Assembly: GCA_035443185.1 (NCBI GenBank)
Contig: DAORRV010000080.1
Span: forward strand, 1-17,320
Reading direction: 5' to 3'
Source: UBA2330 sp035443185
Lineage (GTDB): Bacteria > Bacteroidota > Ignavibacteria > Tepidaquicellales > Tepidaquicellaceae
DNA length: 17,320 nucleotides
Positions within the stretch are counted from its first letter, which is position 1. Each line of letters starts with the position of its first letter. The notes beneath the pieces are model-generated. The model made no database searches. It had not been told where the DNA came from and saw only the letters and a program-made list of their open reading frames with translations. A program made the position numbers and the translations under genes. Shown one piece after another: positions 1-8,017 of the stretch.

Positions 1-21
1 GTAATTCGTAATTCGTAATTA
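1..21. repeat. Tandem heptamer GTAATTC at the 3' edge of lpxC-fabZ
   Basis: Two exact GTAATTC units (1-7, 8-14) are followed by a third with one change, GTAATTA (15-21). The last unit contains the stop codon of lpxC-fabZ (TTA at 19-21 on this strand). The array may continue beyond the window edge. Short tandem units like this are common between genes in this bacterial group. No function can be assigned. Confidence 0.6.
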
Positions 22-1425
22 TTTATCAACAACCGCTGCCATGAATTCACCTTCACATGCAAGTTCACCGCCGATATAATTTTTATAAGCTTTGCCGGCG
101 ATTTTACAAATGCCGCTTCTGAATGAAAGCAGAAACATTTCAAATACAAGCTGATCACCGGGTACTACCGGCTTTCTGAATTTTACTTTATCTATGGATG
201 CAAAATATGCCATCTTGCTCTGCGGGTCGTCGAGAGAATTGAGAAGAAGAATGAATCCGCACTGCGCCATTGCCTCCACTATCAGCACACCGGGCATTAC
301 TCTTCTGTTTGGAAAGTGTCCGTTGAAAAATGGTTCGTTGTAAGTCACGTTTTTTATTCCGACTATTCTCTTATTTACTTCAATGTCAATGATCCTGTCC
401 ACCATAAGAAACGGATATCTGTGAGGCATGATCTCAAGAATTGCTTCAATGTCAAATACACAGTTCTCTGATTTCAGCACCTGAAATTTTTTCTCGATCT
501 TCTTCTGAAGATAAAGCTTCCTCAGCATTTTTGTAAATTCAACATTGGATTTATGTCCGGGTCTGGCGGCAAGTATCTGACCTTTGACAGGCGCACCGAT
601 AAGCGCAAGATCGCCGATAAGGTCGAGAAGCTTATGTCTGGCAGGTTCGTTGCGAAATCTCAGCTCACGGTTATTTAAAATTCCATTGGAACCGAGTATT
701 ATACTTTCTTCAATTCCAATTTTCTTTTTCATTCTCTCCAGTTCTTCATCAGATGCATCTTTATCTACAATGACAATTGCATTATTGAGATCACCGCCTT
801 TTATTAAATTCTGTTCCTGCAGATATTCTATTTCACTTAAGAAACAAAAAGTTCTCGATGGTGCAAATTCTTTTTCAAATTCTTTATGCAGATTAAAAAG
901 TCCTGTATGCTGAACACCGAGCGCGGGATTATTATAATCTATCATTACGGAAATTCTGAAATCATCTTTGAGAGGAAGAGCTACAATATCGACATTCGTT
1001 TTATCATCATGATAATGAACAGTATCTTCGATCACAAGATAATCACGCTTTGCTTCCTGCTCTACAATGTCAGCTTTTTTCAAAGTCTCTACATAATCTT
1101 TCGCACTGCCGTCCATGATAGGCGGTTCATTTGAGTCAAGCTCAATAATAATATTATCGATCTCACAGCCCATAATACTTGCAAGCACATGCTCTACAGT
1201 GTGAACTTCTGCACCATCCTTTGCAATTGTAGTACCTCTCGAAATATCAATAACGTGATCAATGTCAGCAGGTATTTCAGGAGAGTCAGGGAGATCAGTT
1301 CTTTTAAACTTAACTCCATAATTTTCAGGAGCAGGTTTAAATGTCATGTTTGATTTATTTCCGGTATGAAGTCCAACGCCGGATAAGGTGATCTCATTTT
1401 TGATTGTGCGCTGTTTTTCTAACAT
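19..1425 (-). CDS. lpxC-fabZ: Bifunctional UDP-3-O-acyl-N-acetylglucosamine deacetylase / 3-hydroxyacyl-ACP dehydratase (LpxC-FabZ fusion)
   Basis: This 468-residue protein joins two enzymes. Residues ~1-305 are LpxC, the zinc deacetylase that commits UDP-acyl-GlcNAc to lipid A synthesis. The zinc ligands are visible: H79 in HTVEH, then H264 and D268 in HKLLD. H291 in GHKSN is the likely catalytic histidine. Residues ~320-468 are FabZ, which dehydrates 3-hydroxyacyl-ACP in fatty-acid elongation, with H335 in PHRYPF and E384 in the VLIVEAMAQ segment. Both active sites look intact. The fusion is a known hallmark of the Bacteroidetes/Chlorobi lineage and couples lipid A flux to acyl-chain supply. 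The ATG start gives an N-terminus that aligns with LpxC (QRTIKNEITLSGVGLHTG). It lies 19 nt downstream of lpxD in the same operon; in relatives lpxA usually follows, which would be outside the window. The enzyme is cytoplasmic. Confidence 0.97.
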   Translation of the reverse strand: MLEKQRTIKNEITLSGVGLHTGNKSNMTFKPAPENYGVKFKRTDLPDSPEIPADIDHVIDISRGTTIAKDGAEVHTVEHVLASIMGCEIDNIIIELDSNEPPIMDGSAKDYVETLKKADIVEQEAKRDYLVIEDTVHYHDDKTNVDIVALPLKDDFRISVMIDYNNPALGVQHTGLFNLHKEFEKEFAPSRTFCFLSEIEYLQEQNLIKGGDLNNAIVIVDKDASDEELERMKKKIGIEESIILGSNGILNNRELRFRNEPARHKLLDLIGDLALIGAPVKGQILAARPGHKSNVEFTKMLRKLYLQKKIEKKFQVLKSENCVFDIEAILEIMPHRYPFLMVDRIIDIEVNKRIVGIKNVTYNEPFFNGHFPNRRVMPGVLIVEAMAQCGFILLLNSLDDPQSKMAYFASIDKVKFRKPVVPGDQLVFEMFLLSFRSGICKIAGKAYKNYIGGELACEGEFMAAVVDK

Positions 1426-1444
1426 ATAAAGAATTAAATTTATT

Positions 1445-2470
1445 TTACTTGCCGGGGGATTCTAACTTTTTTATTCTTTCTTCAAGCTTGTCAAGATTTC
1501 GTATTCTTGCTTCTATTTTCAGATCTTCTCTGTAAGGTCTGAATCTGTAACCGGTATAAATACCCGGTACAGTAATAGATTTTGAAACACCAACAGATGA
1601 GCCGATAATTACATCATCACATATTTCTATATGTCCGACAATTCCTGCCTGTCCTCCTATCATACATCTCTTACCTATCTTAGCAGAACCTGCAATGCCG
1701 ACCTGTGCAGCGATGACAGTATTTTCACCGATGGTTACATTATGAGCGATCTGAATCTGATTATCTATTTTAACTCCTTTGCAAATTCTTGTCTCGCCGA
1801 TAGTCGCTCTGTCTATTGAAGTATTAGAACCGATCTCTACATTGTCTTCTATTACAACATTACCGGTCTGCGGTATTTTCTTATAAGTGTAATCTTCCTG
1901 CCTGGCAAATCCAAATCCATCAGATCCAATGACAGTACCGGAATGGATGATCACATTATCTCCGATCACTGTATCTTTATAAATTGTTACATTTGGATAG
2001 ATAAGACAATTCTTTCCTAAGATTGAATTTTTTCCAATATAAGTATTTGCATAAATTCTTGTACCGTCTCCGATCTTACAGTCATTTTCTATTACCACAT
2101 TAATTCCTGCATAAACTTTTTCACCGGTCTTTACATTAGTCCCAATACTGCAGCTTTCCGAAATACCAATATCAGTAATGTCTTCCTTTATCTCAAATTT
2201 CTCTAGCAGTTTTAAAAAAGAATTATAAGGGTCTTTTACACGTATCAGTGAAATATTTTTTCCTGCATTATTATCTGTAACTTCAAACCCGTCAGAAACT
2301 ATAACACATCCGGCTTTAGTTGAGTCAAAATATTTTTCATATTTCGGATTTGAAATGAAAGTGATCTCATGATCTTCAGCAGTCTCAATTTTTCCAATAC
2401 CTGTAACTTCAGCTTCAGGGTCGCCTTCAAGTTTTCCATTAATAATATTTGCGGCCTCGCTCAGCTTCAT
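1445..2470 (-). CDS. lpxD: UDP-3-O-acylglucosamine N-acyltransferase LpxD
   Basis: LpxD transfers a 3-hydroxyacyl chain from ACP to the 2-amino group of UDP-3-O-acylglucosamine, the third step of lipid A synthesis. The 341-residue length is normal. Residues ~1-100 form the uridine-binding N-terminal domain (NPKYEKYF, KDPYNSFLKLLEKF). Residues ~102-300 are a left-handed beta-helix of hexapeptide repeats (many I-G-x-x-x/V-I-x-x-x-x units). H243 in DNQIQIAHN matches the catalytic histidine, and the family segment GSDGFGFA is at 182-189. The C-terminal ~30 residues are a charged helix that helps form the trimer. Its ATG follows directly on the skp stop codon with no gap, and an AAGG seven bases before the start lies inside the end of skp, so translation is probably coupled. 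The next gene, lpxC-fabZ, consumes and feeds the same pathway. Confidence 0.97.
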   Translation of the reverse strand: MKLSEAANIINGKLEGDPEAEVTGIGKIETAEDHEITFISNPKYEKYFDSTKAGCVIVSDGFEVTDNNAGKNISLIRVKDPYNSFLKLLEKFEIKEDITDIGISESCSIGTNVKTGEKVYAGINVVIENDCKIGDGTRIYANTYIGKNSILGKNCLIYPNVTIYKDTVIGDNVIIHSGTVIGSDGFGFARQEDYTYKKIPQTGNVVIEDNVEIGSNTSIDRATIGETRICKGVKIDNQIQIAHNVTIGENTVIAAQVGIAGSAKIGKRCMIGGQAGIVGHIEICDDVIIGSSVGVSKSITVPGIYTGYRFRPYREDLKIEARIRNLDKLEERIKKLESPGK

Positions 2471-2998
2471 TTATTTTCCTTCAATTTCATTAATAACTTT
2501 ACTGGTCAGATCGTAATTTTCATTCACATAAAGAAGTAAAATTTCACTGCTTCTGTCAAACACATAGTCATAGCTTCCATCTTTTGCAACTGTTTCAATC
2601 GCTTTGAATATTCTGTCCTGTACAGGTTTCATGAATTCCGTCTGCTTCAGAAAATATTCGCCGCCTTCACCAAATTTTTCTATCTTAAAATTACTGACCT
2701 TTGTCTCAAGTTCAGTGATCTTTGTTTCAGTCTGCTGTTTCAGCTGATCTGTAAGAATGAGTTTCTTTTTTTCATAATCATCCTTAATTATTTTCAGACT
2801 GTCCTGGAGCTGTGTGAGTTCAGTCTGCCATTGAGTGACAAGATTATCCAGACGCTGCTGGGCATCACGTGAATCCTGCATTGATTCCACAATTTTTTTT
2901 GAATCAATATAACCTACTTTTGTCTGAGCTGAAAGTCCGGCAGACATTAAGAAGACTACTGCAGTAAAAGCTAATGTAATATTTCTGATGATTTTCAT
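2471..2998 (-). CDS. skp: Periplasmic chaperone Skp/OmpH family, paralogue nearest lpxD
   Basis: This 175-residue secreted protein belongs to the Skp (OmpH) family of periplasmic holdase chaperones, which carry unfolded outer-membrane proteins to the BAM complex. An N-terminal signal peptide is clear (basic MKIIRN, hydrophobic core to ~20, likely cleavage near SAGLSAQ, ~24). The mature start TKVGYIDSKKIVESM is the standard Skp entry strand and helix. Residues ~40-110 are charged and glutamine-rich with heptad spacing, fitting the coiled-coil tentacles. The end (YDYVFDRSSEILLLYVN) is the usual body strand region. The gene sits between a second skp copy (59 nt upstream) and lpxD (abutting, zero gap). 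ATG start, with no Shine-Dalgarno sequence visible. The paralogues differ in sequence, so this is not a recent duplication. Confidence 0.93.
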   Translation of the reverse strand: MKIIRNITLAFTAVVFLMSAGLSAQTKVGYIDSKKIVESMQDSRDAQQRLDNLVTQWQTELTQLQDSLKIIKDDYEKKKLILTDQLKQQTETKITELETKVSNFKIEKFGEGGEYFLKQTEFMKPVQDRIFKAIETVAKDGSYDYVFDRSSEILLLYVNENYDLTSKVINEIEGK

Positions 2999-3057
2999 TA
3001 TCGCTTTTTTATAAAAAGAATGTTCTGAATATTTATCATCCCAATATGGAATGGATT

Positions 3058-3624
3058 TTATTTCAGCTTATCAAGTACTTTAAATGTAATGTCAAAATCT
3101 TTATCACCATAAAGCAAAGTACCGTCAGCTTTGTCGAAAACGAAATTGATCTTCATGGATTTTGAAACATCCTCAATTGTCTTTGTGATCTTTTCCTTCA
3201 CAGGTTTGAATAATTCAGCCTGTTTCTGAAGTAACGAATTTTGGATTGACTGTTTGTAATTATCCAGGGATTCACTAAGTGTCTGAAGTTCATTCTGCAA
3301 TCCGGAGATCTCGGTATTTAAAGCTTTCAGATCAGTTTCTGATGTTACAGTTCCGGACTCGACACTTTTTTGAGCATCTTCGTATCTGGTTTTAAAAGTC
3401 TCAGCTTTTGATTTTAAATCAGTCTCTTTAGCCTGTATTGTATCAAGGTATAATTTCTGCAAGTCCTCAAGCTCTTTCTGAACTTCCTGAGCTTCAGGTA
3501 ATTGTTTTAAAATTACTTCACTGTCTACATATCCTATTTTGACCTGTGACTGCACGTTTCCTGAAATGAAAAATCCTATTGCAGAAAAAATTACTATTAA
3601 TAATTTCAAGTTACTTGTTTTCAA
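3058..3624 (-). CDS. skp: Periplasmic chaperone Skp/OmpH family, paralogue nearest bamA
   Basis: This second Skp-family chaperone is 188 residues long. It has a signal peptide (MKTSNLKLLIVIFSAIGFFI, likely cleavage near NVQSQ, ~27) followed by the family opening VKIGYVDSEVILKQLPEA. Residues ~45-140 are a long Q/E/K-rich coiled coil, and the C-terminal body strands are INFVFDKADGTLLYGDKDFDIT. Its expected role is to bind nascent outer-membrane beta-barrels in the periplasm and deliver them to BamA, whose gene is 49 nt upstream. The start is TTG, supported by an excellent Shine-Dalgarno AAGGAG at 3632-3637 with a 7-nt spacer. No in-frame ATG gives a complete signal peptide. This is the strongest ribosome-binding site I noticed in the window. 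Two adjacent Skp genes are frequent in the group and may serve different clients or form mixed trimers (inference). Confidence 0.93.
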   Translation of the reverse strand: MKTSNLKLLIVIFSAIGFFISGNVQSQVKIGYVDSEVILKQLPEAQEVQKELEDLQKLYLDTIQAKETDLKSKAETFKTRYEDAQKSVESGTVTSETDLKALNTEISGLQNELQTLSESLDNYKQSIQNSLLQKQAELFKPVKEKITKTIEDVSKSMKINFVFDKADGTLLYGDKDFDITFKVLDKLK

Positions 3625-3631
3625 AGAATAT

Positions 3632-3637
3632 CTCCTT
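3632..3637 (-). promoter_or_regulatory. Strong Shine-Dalgarno site for the TTG-started skp
   Basis: On the minus strand this reads AAGGAG, followed by the 7-nt spacer ATATTCT and then TTG at 3624-3622. Spacing and sequence are near ideal. It fixes the TTG as the real start and shows that the ribosome of this organism can use Shine-Dalgarno pairing even though most leaders in the window lack it. Confidence 0.8.
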
Positions 3638-3673
3638 CTTGTTTTTATTTAAGTTAAATTTATGTTTTTAAAA

Positions 3674-6034
3674 TTAAAAGCCTCTTCCAAACTGAAAATG
3701 AAACAGCCATTTCGGAGGAATACCGTCCACTGCTTCTCTGTCAAATCCATATCCGAAATCAAATCCTACAAGTCCTACTGCAGGAAGTATCAGTCTGGTT
3801 CCAAAACCAACTGATCTTCTGAGATCAAACGGATCAGTTTTATTAATGTCAGCCCACACATTTCCTGCTTCTGCAAAAATAAGTGCGAAGATCGGAAGCG
3901 GATCCTGAGAAATTGAATATCGGAATTCCAGTCCATACTTGGTAGTTACTCTTCCACCGATTGGATCACCAAACTGATTCTGCGGTCCGACAGTCCTGTC
4001 GTCATATCCACGCAATGCTATTGTGTTATAAGTTAATCCATTTCCACCCATGTAAAAAGTTTCGTTTGGCGGTAAGTATTTATCTTTTGAAAATGAATTA
4101 ATAAATGAAAACTGGAACGTACTGAATAAAACTAATTTCCTGTTTACAGTTAAAGGTGTGAATGCTTCAGTCAGAAAAATATTTTTTACAAACTCAACTG
4201 TTCCGGGCAGAAACGGTCCGCCTGATAATTCTGTTGAATTTGAAACTCTTGTACCCGTTGTAGGAAATACCGGTTCAAATACCGATGATCTCGAAATGAT
4301 CTGCCTGATACTAAACTGATTTCTTATCCCTTCTTCATATACTCCGTCTCCGTTGATAACATTTGTGTTCTGATATTTTAATGTCCAGTCACCTCTGAAA
4401 TAATCATCCGGAAATTTAAATCTTCTTCCGATATTTACGGATGCACCGGTCTCTTTCTGATCGAGGTTAGAATAATTTGACCTTGTATCAAAAATATTAA
4501 AACCAAACAAAGTCGGTGTATCAAAAAGCCACGGCTCCTGAAAACCAATATCAAAAGTTCTGTATGTTCCACCCGTTCCAAAAGACCAGTTGAAGGACAT
4601 GAGCTGTCCCGCTCCGCCTGAAAGTGGTTTTGTAATATCAAAATTGTTGAATGTAAGTCCAAGCGCTCCGGTGATACCGAAACTTCCGCTGTACCCGATC
4701 GATGCATTGAACTGGTCAGATGATTTTTCTTCTACTATATAATTAATCTGCACAGTGCTGTCGTTAGCAAGTGAGATGTCCTGACTTAATTTTTCGGGAT
4801 TAAAATAATTTAAAGCCGCAAGCTGCTGCATACTTCTTTTTATATCACTCTTTGTAAAAAAATTACCCGGTAAAGTATAAAGCTCTCTGCGCATTACTTT
4901 GTCTTTTGTCTTGTCATTTCCTTCAAATCCTACCATTCCAAATCTGAATGGATTTCCCTCAGATATCTGGATCTTCAGATTTACTTCATCATTTTTTTCA
5001 GCAGGTTCTTCATTTATCAGAGCATTAAATGACAGATAGCCGTTGTCAAGATATAATGAACTAATATCGGATTCTTCTTCATTACCATAAATATTCTGTT
5101 GAAGTATTTTTGTATTATAAACACTTCCTTTTTTAAGCTTAAGCCGACTTAATAATTCATCTTCACCATAAACTGTATTACCTGTTATATTAATGTCATT
5201 TATAAAGTATCTGGAGCCTTCAAAGACGGTAATTATAATATTCACATCTGTTTTGGATGGAAGAATATCCAGTTCTTCCGAAACAATGCTGGCATCTTTA
5301 TAACCCAACTCTCTGTAAAATTCTATAAGTAATTTTTTATCCTCTTCATATTTTGCTTTGTCAAAATCCGCTCCTTCCCAGAATTTCCACCAGGTACCTT
5401 CACTCGTATTTTCAAAAGCATCTATAAGGTCCTCTTTGGAAACATTCTTGTTTCCTTTTACAATTATTCTGTTTACGGTCAGCTCATTACCTTCTTTAAT
5501 TTTGATCCTGATCCTTGCTTCGTTATTTGCTGACAGCAGTTTGTCAACTGATACTTCAGCCATTCCAAAACCTTCTTCAGCGTATGCTTTTTCCAGATTA
5601 TATTCAATGTCTTTAAGCTTCTGCTCACTGATCACTTCACCCGGTACAATATTTATTTTTTCTTTTAACTCATCTTCGGAAAGCTCATCATTTCCTGTTA
5701 TCTCAAGACTTTCAACCCTGGGAAGCTCTTCTACTTCAATTACCAGATAAACTTCGTCCCCGAATTTTTTTTCAACAAATATCTTCACATCTGAGAATAT
5801 TCCTATATTCCATAATCTGCTGATTGCATCTCTTGTTTCATCCGAGGGCAGAGAGATCTCAGCTCCCTGTCTGAGTCCTGAATATGATATGATCGTTCCC
5901 TTTTCATAATTTTTATTTCCTTTTGTATCAATACTCGCGATCCTGTATTTTTGAGGTCCGGTTTCCTGGGAAAATAAATTTGATGTGAGGGAAATGAATG
6001 TTAAAAATATTATTATAAATAATTTGGGTGACAT
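3674..6034 (-). CDS. bamA: Outer-membrane protein assembly factor BamA (Omp85)
   Basis: BamA is the essential core of the BAM complex, which folds and inserts beta-barrel proteins into the outer membrane. The 786-residue length fits. There is a signal peptide (MSPKLFIIIFLTFISLTSNLFS, cleavage ~22). About five POTRA repeats follow: ~30-105 (YRIASIDTKGNKNYEKGTI), ~106-185, ~186-272 (VNRIIVKGNKNVSKEDLI), ~273-360 (INDINITGNTVYGEDELL) and ~362-437 (FRFGMVGFEGNDKTKDKVM). The C-terminal ~345 residues are a 16-strand Omp85 barrel. The conserved lid-loop motif appears as LRGYDD at 674-679 (R675), and the last residue is phenylalanine (FQFGRGF), the usual outer-membrane barrel signature. The ATG start is 9 nt after uppS, and the two skp chaperone genes follow, so factory and chaperones are co-transcribed. 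No truncation is seen. Confidence 0.97.
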   Translation of the reverse strand: MSPKLFIIIFLTFISLTSNLFSQETGPQKYRIASIDTKGNKNYEKGTIISYSGLRQGAEISLPSDETRDAISRLWNIGIFSDVKIFVEKKFGDEVYLVIEVEELPRVESLEITGNDELSEDELKEKINIVPGEVISEQKLKDIEYNLEKAYAEEGFGMAEVSVDKLLSANNEARIRIKIKEGNELTVNRIIVKGNKNVSKEDLIDAFENTSEGTWWKFWEGADFDKAKYEEDKKLLIEFYRELGYKDASIVSEELDILPSKTDVNIIITVFEGSRYFINDINITGNTVYGEDELLSRLKLKKGSVYNTKILQQNIYGNEEESDISSLYLDNGYLSFNALINEEPAEKNDEVNLKIQISEGNPFRFGMVGFEGNDKTKDKVMRRELYTLPGNFFTKSDIKRSMQQLAALNYFNPEKLSQDISLANDSTVQINYIVEEKSSDQFNASIGYSGSFGITGALGLTFNNFDITKPLSGGAGQLMSFNWSFGTGGTYRTFDIGFQEPWLFDTPTLFGFNIFDTRSNYSNLDQKETGASVNIGRRFKFPDDYFRGDWTLKYQNTNVINGDGVYEEGIRNQFSIRQIISRSSVFEPVFPTTGTRVSNSTELSGGPFLPGTVEFVKNIFLTEAFTPLTVNRKLVLFSTFQFSFINSFSKDKYLPPNETFYMGGNGLTYNTIALRGYDDRTVGPQNQFGDPIGGRVTTKYGLEFRYSISQDPLPIFALIFAEAGNVWADINKTDPFDLRRSVGFGTRLILPAVGLVGFDFGYGFDREAVDGIPPKWLFHFQFGRGF

Positions 6035-6043
6035 TTTTTGAGT

Positions 6044-6826
6044 TTAATTCTTTTGGTTTTTAATTAACTGTTCGCTGGTCATTCCGAATCTTCTTTCTCT
6101 TTTCTGAAAATCATATATCGCTTTATATAAATTATCTCTTTTAAAATCAGGCCAGTAACAGTTATCAATATATATTTCGCTGTACGCCAGCTGCCATAAA
6201 AGAAAGTTGCTGATCCTGAATTCACCGCCGGTCCTGATTAAAAGATCAGGATCAGGGAGGCTTTTTGTTGCAAGATATTCAGAGAAAGTTTCTTCTGTGA
6301 GTGAATCTAAATCAAAACTATTCTTTTTATGTTCCTCTGCTATTTTTTTTGCTGCATTGAGAATATCCCATCTCCCGCTGTAACTGAGTGCAAGATTCAA
6401 AGTCATTAGATCATTATCTTTTGTTGTGTACATTGAATCATCCAATTCTTTTCTTACTTTGTCAGGAAGATTATCCAGATCCCCCGTAGCAATAAGTTTT
6501 ACATTATTTTGATTTAATCTGTCTGTCTCATCACGAATAGACCTTATAAGTAATTTCATCAGCATAGTTACTTCTGTCTTGGGTCTTTTCCAGTTCTCTG
6601 TTGAAAAAGTATAAAGCGTCAGATATTTTATTCCGATCTGTCCTGATACTTCCACTATATCTCTTGCTGAATTTACACCTTCATTATGACCAAACATTCT
6701 CGAAAGACCTTTGGATTTTGCCCACCTTCCGTTACCATCCATTATTATTGCTATATGAGCAGGAATGACACCGTGTGCTTTTAATTCATCCTGTTTTATT
6801 TTGTCTTTTGCTTTTGGCTCTGTCAA
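6044..6826 (-). CDS. uppS: Isoprenyl transferase, undecaprenyl diphosphate synthase (UppS)
   Basis: This cis-prenyltransferase condenses isopentenyl diphosphate units onto farnesyl diphosphate to make undecaprenyl diphosphate, the lipid carrier for peptidoglycan and O-antigen precursors. It has 260 residues, a normal length. The catalytic region is HIAIIMDGNGRWAKSKG at ~24-40, with D30 the likely metal/diphosphate aspartate. YTFSTENWKRP (~72-82) and the C-terminal signature RTGGEFRISNFLLWQ (198-212) are both intact. The start chosen is TTG at 6826-6824. No ATG lies upstream in frame before the conserved core, and no Shine-Dalgarno sequence is visible. About 20 residues precede the conserved block, so a slightly different non-ATG start is possible. 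bamA follows after 9 nt and trpS ends 57 nt upstream. Clustering with bamA/lpx is the classic envelope operon order. Confidence 0.95.
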   Translation of the reverse strand: MTEPKAKDKIKQDELKAHGVIPAHIAIIMDGNGRWAKSKGLSRMFGHNEGVNSARDIVEVSGQIGIKYLTLYTFSTENWKRPKTEVTMLMKLLIRSIRDETDRLNQNNVKLIATGDLDNLPDKVRKELDDSMYTTKDNDLMTLNLALSYSGRWDILNAAKKIAEEHKKNSFDLDSLTEETFSEYLATKSLPDPDLLIRTGGEFRISNFLLWQLAYSEIYIDNCYWPDFKRDNLYKAIYDFQKRERRFGMTSEQLIKNQKN

Positions 6827-6864
6827 ATGAGATGTTTCTACTTGTTTAAAATTATTTTTGTTCC

Positions 6865-6890
6865 TTTGTAAAAAAATGAATATTTACAAA
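6865..6890. repeat. AT-only hairpin at the end of trpS
   Basis: TTTGTAAA (6865-6872) and TTTACAAA (6883-6890) form an 8-bp stem around a 10-nt loop, overlapping the trpS stop codon. On the minus strand the loop ends in a run of T. It could be a weak terminator or processing site between trpS and uppS, but being almost pure AT it may be chance. Confidence 0.3.
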
Positions 6891-7882
6891 AGTCCGATCT
6901 TTTCTTTTACTTCAGACATTTTACTATCAGCAATAGCTTTAGCTTTGTTGTTTCCATCATTGATGACATTCATAACTCTCTCTTCATCAATTCTGATCTC
7001 ATTGTAAATTTTTTGAAGTAAGGTCAGCTTATCAGCTACGAGTTCACCGAGATCCGTCTTGAATTTCCCATATCCCTGATCACCATATTCATTCTCAATA
7101 TCACTTACAGGCTTTCCTGAAAATTCAGAAAATATAGTTAAAAGATTTGAAAGTTCAGGTTTACCGTTTCCATAAGCAACTTTATTTTCTGAATCTGTAA
7201 CGGCTTTTTTGAATTTCTTAATTACCTTATCAGCACTGTCCTCAAGTAAAACATAACTGTCCTGTGATTCGCTCTTGCTCATCTTTTCGGATGCATTATT
7301 AAGTGACATGATCTTTGCAGATGTTACAGACAAAGTAGCTTTCGGAACTTTAAAAGTATCTCCGTGCTGATTATTAAATCTATTTGCAATAGTCCTGCAT
7401 AGCTCTACATGCTGTACCTGATCTATGCCGACAGGGATTTCATCTGCATCATATAAAAGTACATCACCTGCCATCAGCACCGGATAATCAAACAATCCTG
7501 TCAGTTGTCCATCTTTGCCTGACTTCTGGGATTTGTCCTTATATTGTGTCATCTTTCCAAGCTCGCCCATAGTCACATAATTATTCAGTATCCAGCAAAT
7601 CTCACTGTGTGCCGGTATCATAGACTGAACGAATATCACAGATCTGAGCGGATCGACTCCGACTGTAAGAAGCCAGGCCACTATATCAAGAGTTCTTTTT
7701 TTTAATAAATCAGGATCCTGTTTTACAGTAATTGCATGAAGATTAGCTACGAAGAAAAAATTTTCATAACCATCATTATGCTGATCAGCTGCCCAGCCTT
7801 TCATCGCGCCAAGATAATTTCCAATAGTAAGATCACCTGACGGCTTTATACCCGAGACTATTCTTTTTTTTACTGCAGTCAA
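6884..7882 (-). CDS. trpS: Tryptophan-tRNA ligase (TrpRS)
   Basis: This class I aminoacyl-tRNA synthetase charges tRNA-Trp with tryptophan using ATP. It is 332 residues, typical for bacteria. The HIGH-like motif is TIGN (19-22) within SGIKPSGDLTIGNYLGAM, and the KMSKS loop is at 200-204. TrpRS segments MGELGKMTQYKDKS (~105-118), LFDYPVLMAGDVLLYDA (130-146) and PVGIDQVQHVELCR (150-163) bind the amino acid and form the core. The start is TTG at 7882-7880. The conserved sequence begins within 10 residues and no ATG precedes it in frame near by, so TTG is well supported. It stands after a 135-nt gap from the M42 peptidase gene, so it may have its own promoter. Its association with the envelope genes is probably only positional. 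Confidence 0.96.
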   Translation of the reverse strand: MTAVKKRIVSGIKPSGDLTIGNYLGAMKGWAADQHNDGYENFFFVANLHAITVKQDPDLLKKRTLDIVAWLLTVGVDPLRSVIFVQSMIPAHSEICWILNNYVTMGELGKMTQYKDKSQKSGKDGQLTGLFDYPVLMAGDVLLYDADEIPVGIDQVQHVELCRTIANRFNNQHGDTFKVPKATLSVTSAKIMSLNNASEKMSKSESQDSYVLLEDSADKVIKKFKKAVTDSENKVAYGNGKPELSNLLTIFSEFSGKPVSDIENEYGDQGYGKFKTDLGELVADKLTLLQKIYNEIRIDEERVMNVINDGNNKAKAIADSKMSEVKEKIGLL

Positions 7883-7971
7883 AGCTTCTATTTATTATTA
7901 AAAATTTTTAAAAAATATAAAAACATAACAGATTAAAATATACTCTTCTTAATTATTTAAAATGGAATCAG

Positions 7972-7989
7972 TTTTACAATTATGTAAAA
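7972..7989. promoter_or_regulatory. Inverted repeat TTTTACA-N4-TGTAAAA upstream of trpS
   Basis: A perfect 7-bp inverted repeat with a 4-nt spacer lies in the 135-nt gap between the M42 peptidase gene and trpS. It could be a dimeric repressor operator or a weak terminator stem. The surroundings are very AT-rich, so chance is plausible. I see no T-box features (no specifier stem or conserved T-box bulge) in this leader. Confidence 0.25.
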
Positions 7990-8017
7990 TATGGTATTTA
8001 ATTATCACACTAAAATT

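Noticed and set aside
584..1134. Two plus-strand open frames inside lpxC-fabZ
   Set aside because: Both are antisense to well-conserved LpxC sequence and show no protein-like features of their own.
5358..5750. 130-codon open frame on the plus strand inside bamA
   Set aside because: It lies entirely antisense to the POTRA-coding part of bamA. Its serine-rich composition is what the complement of charged codons gives.
7883..8017. T-box or other riboswitch in the trpS leader
   Set aside because: The 135-nt gap is almost pure AT with only a short inverted repeat. No specifier loop, no conserved T-box sequence and no terminator/antiterminator pair can be drawn.
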